From positions 1 through 35,018 of the forward strand of contig CAJVPJ010000206.1 of assembly GCA_910592205.1 (NCBI GenBank): a DNA stretch of 35,018 bases. The letters run 5' to 3'. Positions within the stretch are counted from its first letter, which is position 1. The number at the start of each line of letters is the position of its first letter. Both the position numbers and the translations under genes were made by a program. Shown here piece by piece: positions 31,617 to 35,018 of the stretch. The stretch is from Paraglomus occultum (taxonomy: Eukaryota > Glomeromycota > Glomeromycetes > Paraglomerales > Paraglomeraceae). The notes under the pieces were generated by a model, which did no database searches, was not told the origin of the DNA, and saw only the letters and a list, made by a program, of their open reading frames with translations.

Positions 31617-32829
31617 CTATTTCTTGGTAAATTTTTTGATCCTAGCCTTCTTACTGGCTGATCTTTTAATAAGCCCAGATAACACGTAACATCTGTTTTA
31701 CCCCTTTTTGATTGATTCGATATCTTCTTTCAATGCCGTTTTGGAGAGATTTATCTGGTATTCACTTTTACTCGTACAATAGAGCCCATCAGTAGCAAAA
31801 ACGATGAAATGTCATTCCGTAGCTAAAAAAATAAATAAATTTGTAAATCAGTTGTAACATAGTCAAAATTTCTATTGCCGGAATTATAAGATATGAATAC
31901 CTGTAGATACTATCCCGTAAAAATAGTCATAATCATCATCTCGGAATGCTTCATCAGCCGTACGTTTCTTTTTGTTTGTATGATATGCACCCTCTAGTTG
32001 CATGATATTCTGAAGATAACCAATTTCAACATTACGAGGTTTCCCCTCTGCTATACACATAAGATCCTCGTTTTCTTTGATTGCGTAGTCAACACGTTCA
32101 GATGCTTCCTCACCAGAAACTGCTTTTTGATATGATATGTAGATTTTTTCTTCGTTGATAATTCGTCGAACGATAGACAGAAATGCATTTAATATTGATG
32201 TAATGAATACACAGCGAGTAGCTTCGTTGGCGTTGGTCTGCATCGTTTCCAAATTCGAAAGTCTTAACGTTATTTTCTTTCAGAAGACCAACATTTTGGC
32301 TTATAGCTTTCATTCATACATTGTTCAAGGGCTCTGTCGTTGTCATCGAAAATTATAAAACATTAGCATACACCTATATTCGATCGTCACAGTTTTTACC
32401 GATCACTTTTGCCAAGAAAAAATAACACATACCCGGATTGAATTGCTTGATGCTCATAATATCCTCACCATTGACTTTATATTTGCGGAGCACGTCCTTC
32501 AGTTCTTCCAGAGTTTTGTATGACGAGAAACTTCGTAGTTTTTGATCTCGACCCTCGATAAATTTTGCGAGTGCCATCGCTGGTCCCAATGCCAAACCAA
32601 TCCTACGGAATCTATCTTCTGTCCTATCCAGAAACGCTGAACCAGTAATCTCTTTTTTTCGAAAAATCTTGAAATGCGACTCTTTAAGCTTCAAGTTTTT
32701 CTTCCACAAGTAATTGATAAGTTCTTCCGTATCTAGATTCTTCACAACGTCCGCCATCGTGCGAGTTGACCTTTCTTCCGTCAAAGTAGAGGATGTAGAG
32801 GAAGGTGGAGAAGCGCTGGGTGAAGACAT
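31617..32829 (-). pseudogene. SAM-domain protein gene with nonsense and frameshift damage
   Basis: The first exon (32829 to about 32442) is intact: an S/T/P-rich start (MSSPSASPPSSTSS), then a SAM-like domain at about residues 25-95 (EELINYLWKKNLKLKESHFK, RTEDRFRRIGLALGPAMALA), then KTLEELKDVLRKYKVNGEDI. A donor follows NPG. The second block, DDNDRALEQCM at about 32360, has no acceptor that keeps it open. It is followed by out-of-frame pieces (KAISQNVGLLKENNVKTFEF) and then a long open block (32252-31901), NANEATRCVFITSILNAFLS to DDDYDYFYGIVSTG. After a plausible intron the next exon (from 31822) reads ATE, a TGA at 31814-31812 where tryptophan is expected, then HFIVFATDGLYCTSKSEYQI. More frame changes follow to the likely end ARIKKFTKK at 31617. 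I associate this architecture with a large Rhizophagus gene family; that link is from memory. Confidence 0.6.
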
Positions 32830-33011
32830 GTTATTGTTTTATATTGATACAGTGTGACACTGATAATAAATTTAACGCGATTTAAACGCGATTATCTACA
32901 ACCAATTTGGAACCAAAACGCGTCATATAAAAAATAAAAACAAAGTATTGATTCGCGGTAAACATTATATTCCTTCTTTAACTTTTTTCTTCCGTAAATT
33001 TTTCATCCAAA

Positions 33012-33560
33012 ATGACTGCAACCGACCTTGAGACACAGCGCCAAACCGTATTACATTATTGGAACCAAGGTGTACGTGCACAAGAAGGGTGCTGGTCGAC
33101 CATCAATTATCACAGCATGTGCATCCAGGACGATCGGTCAGTATGTACGACGCGATCCAACCATTTCCCTAAGAACTTTGGTAACAAAAATGTCCAACAA
33201 TGGTGTGGATGTCTCCTGGGAAACTATTCGGAGACATATGCATAATTCTGGTTATGAAAAAGATGTACTGAAGGCCACACCTATGCTTACAGAAATGCAT
33301 AAAGCCAAACGGGTTGAGTAGGCCCAAAAACATCTTAACGATAACTGGACAAGGACCCTGTTTACTGACGAAACTGCATTTTAACTCTTCAGAAACACTG
33401 TTGAACATTGGTATAAGGGTCCAAGGCCTACTCGCCCAATACTAATACCAAAGGATCGAACTAAGATTTTTGCTTGGGGAGGATTTTGCATTAAGGGTAA
33501 AACAAGTCTCTTTTGTTTTAAAAATATTATGGATGCAAAATTTTATGTAGAATGTACTTT
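33012..33560 (+). mobile_element. Decayed Tc1/mariner transposase
   Basis: The N-terminus MTATDLETQRQTVLHYWNQG starts at 33012. An internal deletion and frameshift then jump to HKKGAGRPSIITACASRTIG (frame from 33028). The second helix-turn-helix follows as NGVDVSWETIRRHMHNSGYE. In-frame stops lie at 33319-33321 (before AQKHLND) and 33382-33384 (after FTDETAF). Coding likeness continues with EHWYKGPRPTRPI, KIFAWGGFCIKGK and NIMDAKFYVE, then ends. Only the first catalytic aspartate (FTDE) is present; the remaining DDE part is missing. No terminal inverted repeats were identified. Confidence 0.8.
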
Positions 33561-33562
33561 TT

Positions 33563-33985
33563 TTAAGCTATCAAACGAGGTATTAATGATAATGATTGGT
33601 ACAGTCGTTTGCTGGCAATAACCATTATCAATAATTTCGTGTCACACTGTAGATGTTCTGATGGTACCCTTCTCGAAGTCTTCGCTCTCTCTCTTAACTT
33701 TGAGATACATTCCGGACAGGCTACTATACTCAAGTTTTCTCTTACATCAACGAGGTTTTTAAACTCGTTCCAGAATGTTAGAACGTCTCCCTCGTATAAC
33801 TTGATTGGTTTCGGAGAGCGATGTTTATCGTTTGGTTGGAACCACTTGTGTATTTCGCAGAGGCTCTCTTCAATACCATTGAGTTTGTCAACTACCACAT
33901 TATGTGCAGCAGCTTGTTGGTATACAAAAGGAAGCATGCAATGGTAAAAACTGCATGCCAGTTGATTTTGTTGGCAAACACCCAA
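33563..33985 (-). CDS. Hypothetical protein, 140 codons
   Basis: This single open frame lies just beyond the truncated Tc1 remnant, on the opposite strand. Its first 35 residues are cysteine/hydrophobic-rich (MGVCQQNQLACSFYHCMLPF). The rest is soluble and charged: DKLNGIEESLCEIHKWFQPN, LTFWNEFKNLVDVRENLSIV, CPECISKLRERAK. I do not recognise a domain. The change in character after about residue 35 could mark a retained intron, so the true gene may start later or be multi-exon. Confidence 0.35.
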   Translation of the reverse strand: MGVCQQNQLACSFYHCMLPFVYQQAAAHNVVVDKLNGIEESLCEIHKWFQPNDKHRSPKPIKLYEGDVLTFWNEFKNLVDVRENLSIVACPECISKLRERAKTSRRVPSEHLQCDTKLLIMVIASKRLYQSLSLIPRLIA

Positions 33986-34761
33986 GCAAAGAACAAAAGC
34001 GCAACAGCTTCTGCAACTTTGTAGAGAAATTTCTACAAACGGAAATCAGTTAGCATTCTTGTTTACATGCAGACTCTTGTTAGCAAGATGAATATAGCGA
34101 ACCATTTTTATTGAATAAAAGCTTTTTTGGAAATGTAAATTTTTTGGTCGCGATTAATACAGTCTTTTGTGTAGGTCGAAAATACGTTTACACAAGTGTT
34201 TTTGTTTTGGTGAATGTGAATTTTATACTTGGATACTAGTTACATTCGTTTAGAACTAGCAATAGGTCCAAAATGCCACTAAAAATTAGTCTGGATTGGT
34301 ACATGAGCCACAGCTATAAATCAAGCAAAGCCTCACCAAAATGTTACCAGCTAAATTAGTTCGGTTTCCAGCCACATCAACCTCTTTTAGTCACATGATC
34401 GAATGTTCACTTTGTCTGGTTTTGTGGTTTTTGACGCAATTTTGTGCGAGCAAATGTCATTGCACGCGTAATTATAATAGATAAAATAATTTTTTTATGG
34501 CCAAGTGTGCAATCGTATGCAAGGACGTTCCTATTCGGCACTACTACTACTGAAGAAGAAAGTTCATTTCTCAATAGAAGGCACAATTTTTATTTTGCGT
34601 TTTTTTTCAGTATTTTCTCGAGAACAAAATTAGTTTTTGTAACTATTTCATTTATTATTTATTATGTATGTATTAGTATGAGCTTTTTGTTGTTACACAT
34701 GATATATTTGAGCTGGTTACATTATCGGATTACCACTTTAAATAAATTCTTGGATTACATT
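33986..34761. other. AT-rich stretch, no confident gene
   Basis: A 108-codon plus-strand frame (34444-34770) is mostly hydrophobic and AT-driven, and I do not trust it. GTTTACA/TGTTTACATG words recur near 34060 and 34190. Confidence 0.35.
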
Positions 34762-34977
34762 CTAGATTGACTTCCGCGTATTAGTATGGTTTTCGTGCAG
34801 ACTGAATCCTCCATACGGGATCTCGTAATTCTGTATTCTCAATCCCGCTTCAAGTGATGCATATTTGTTTAACATGTATCGCATGTGTACTAACTTCTGT
34901 TTAGATGGAGGCGGCGTAGTTACATAACGCCGTCGTACAAATGTATGCACTGCGGTCCGAGCGAGAGAATATACCAT
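34762..34977 (-). CDS. Small ORF with a mitochondrial-presequence-like start, 71 codons
   Basis: The product starts MVYSLARTAVHTFVRRRYVT, a basic, amphipathic stretch without acidic residues that would suit a mitochondrial targeting sequence. It continues PSKQKLVHMRYMLNKYASLE and IPYGGFSLHENH. It lies at the window edge and could be a complete small protein or the first exon of a larger gene. I do not recognise a family. Confidence 0.35.
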   Translation of the reverse strand: MVYSLARTAVHTFVRRRYVTTPPPSKQKLVHMRYMLNKYASLEAGLRIQNYEIPYGGFSLHENHTNTRKSI

Positions 34978-35018
34978 AAACCCAAGAAGTTATCAACATC
35001 GCACGTTGTAATTCTTTC

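Noticed and set aside
1-35018. tRNA or rRNA genes
   Set aside because: A scan by eye for B-box-like GGTTCGANTCC on both strands found no site with a matching cloverleaf, and no rRNA-like sequence was seen; a dedicated tool could still find one.

Overview
The window looks like nuclear DNA of a filamentous, early-diverging fungus, most likely an arbuscular-mycorrhizal (Glomeromycotina, Rhizophagus-like) genome. It is AT-rich, its genes are split by many short GT-AG introns, and between them lie decayed Tc1/mariner transposases, repeat arrays and gene relics. The conserved genes are eukaryotic housekeeping genes with fungal-type forms: a 161-residue Cdc8-like tropomyosin, a Gvp36-type BAR protein, Ubc6 and an Hmt1/ABCB6-type transporter. 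Species placement is inference; no rRNA or mitochondrial marker is present.

Left part (1-8 kb). The window opens inside an EB1/Bim1-type microtubule plus-end gene whose later exons I cannot find. A complete RCK/Ime2/MAK-family kinase follows (1991-4159). It has six exons, one of them joined through a GC-AG intron, and a long insert in the kinase core. From 4.5 to 7.5 kb is a graveyard: half of a Tc1 transposase, a frameshifted Uma2-like (DUF820) nuclease gene, an unidentified repeat-like stretch, and a relic that reads like an Mrr-type restriction nuclease.

Middle part (8-23 kb). COG3 (17 exons, 859 aa) and a BAR-domain protein lie in tandem on the plus strand. Next come unassigned decayed coding fragments and about 3 kb of AT-rich DNA with short repeats. 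Tropomyosin and a Lin1/CD2BP2-like splicing protein lie on the minus strand. Lin1 is head-to-head with UBC6, with 191 bp between their start codons. UBC6 carries an in-frame 24-bp minisatellite in its linker.

Right part (23-35 kb). An Hmt1/ABCB6-type ABC transporter (8 exons, including a 9-nt microexon) and an SLC66A2-type PQ-loop protein (5 exons, one of 21 nt) lie on the minus strand. They are followed by about 3 kb without genes that holds a MITE-like element and two tandem-repeat arrays. The end of the window has a multiply broken SAM-domain gene, a decayed Tc1 transposase and two small unassigned ORFs.

The intact genes cover membrane traffic (COG3, BAR, ABC and PQ-loop transporters), ER-associated degradation (UBC6), cytoskeleton (EB1, tropomyosin), splicing (Lin1) and signalling (kinase). 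They form no pathway cluster. All gene models were assembled by eye from splice sites and reading frame; the reading phase is consistent across every intron in the models marked complete.
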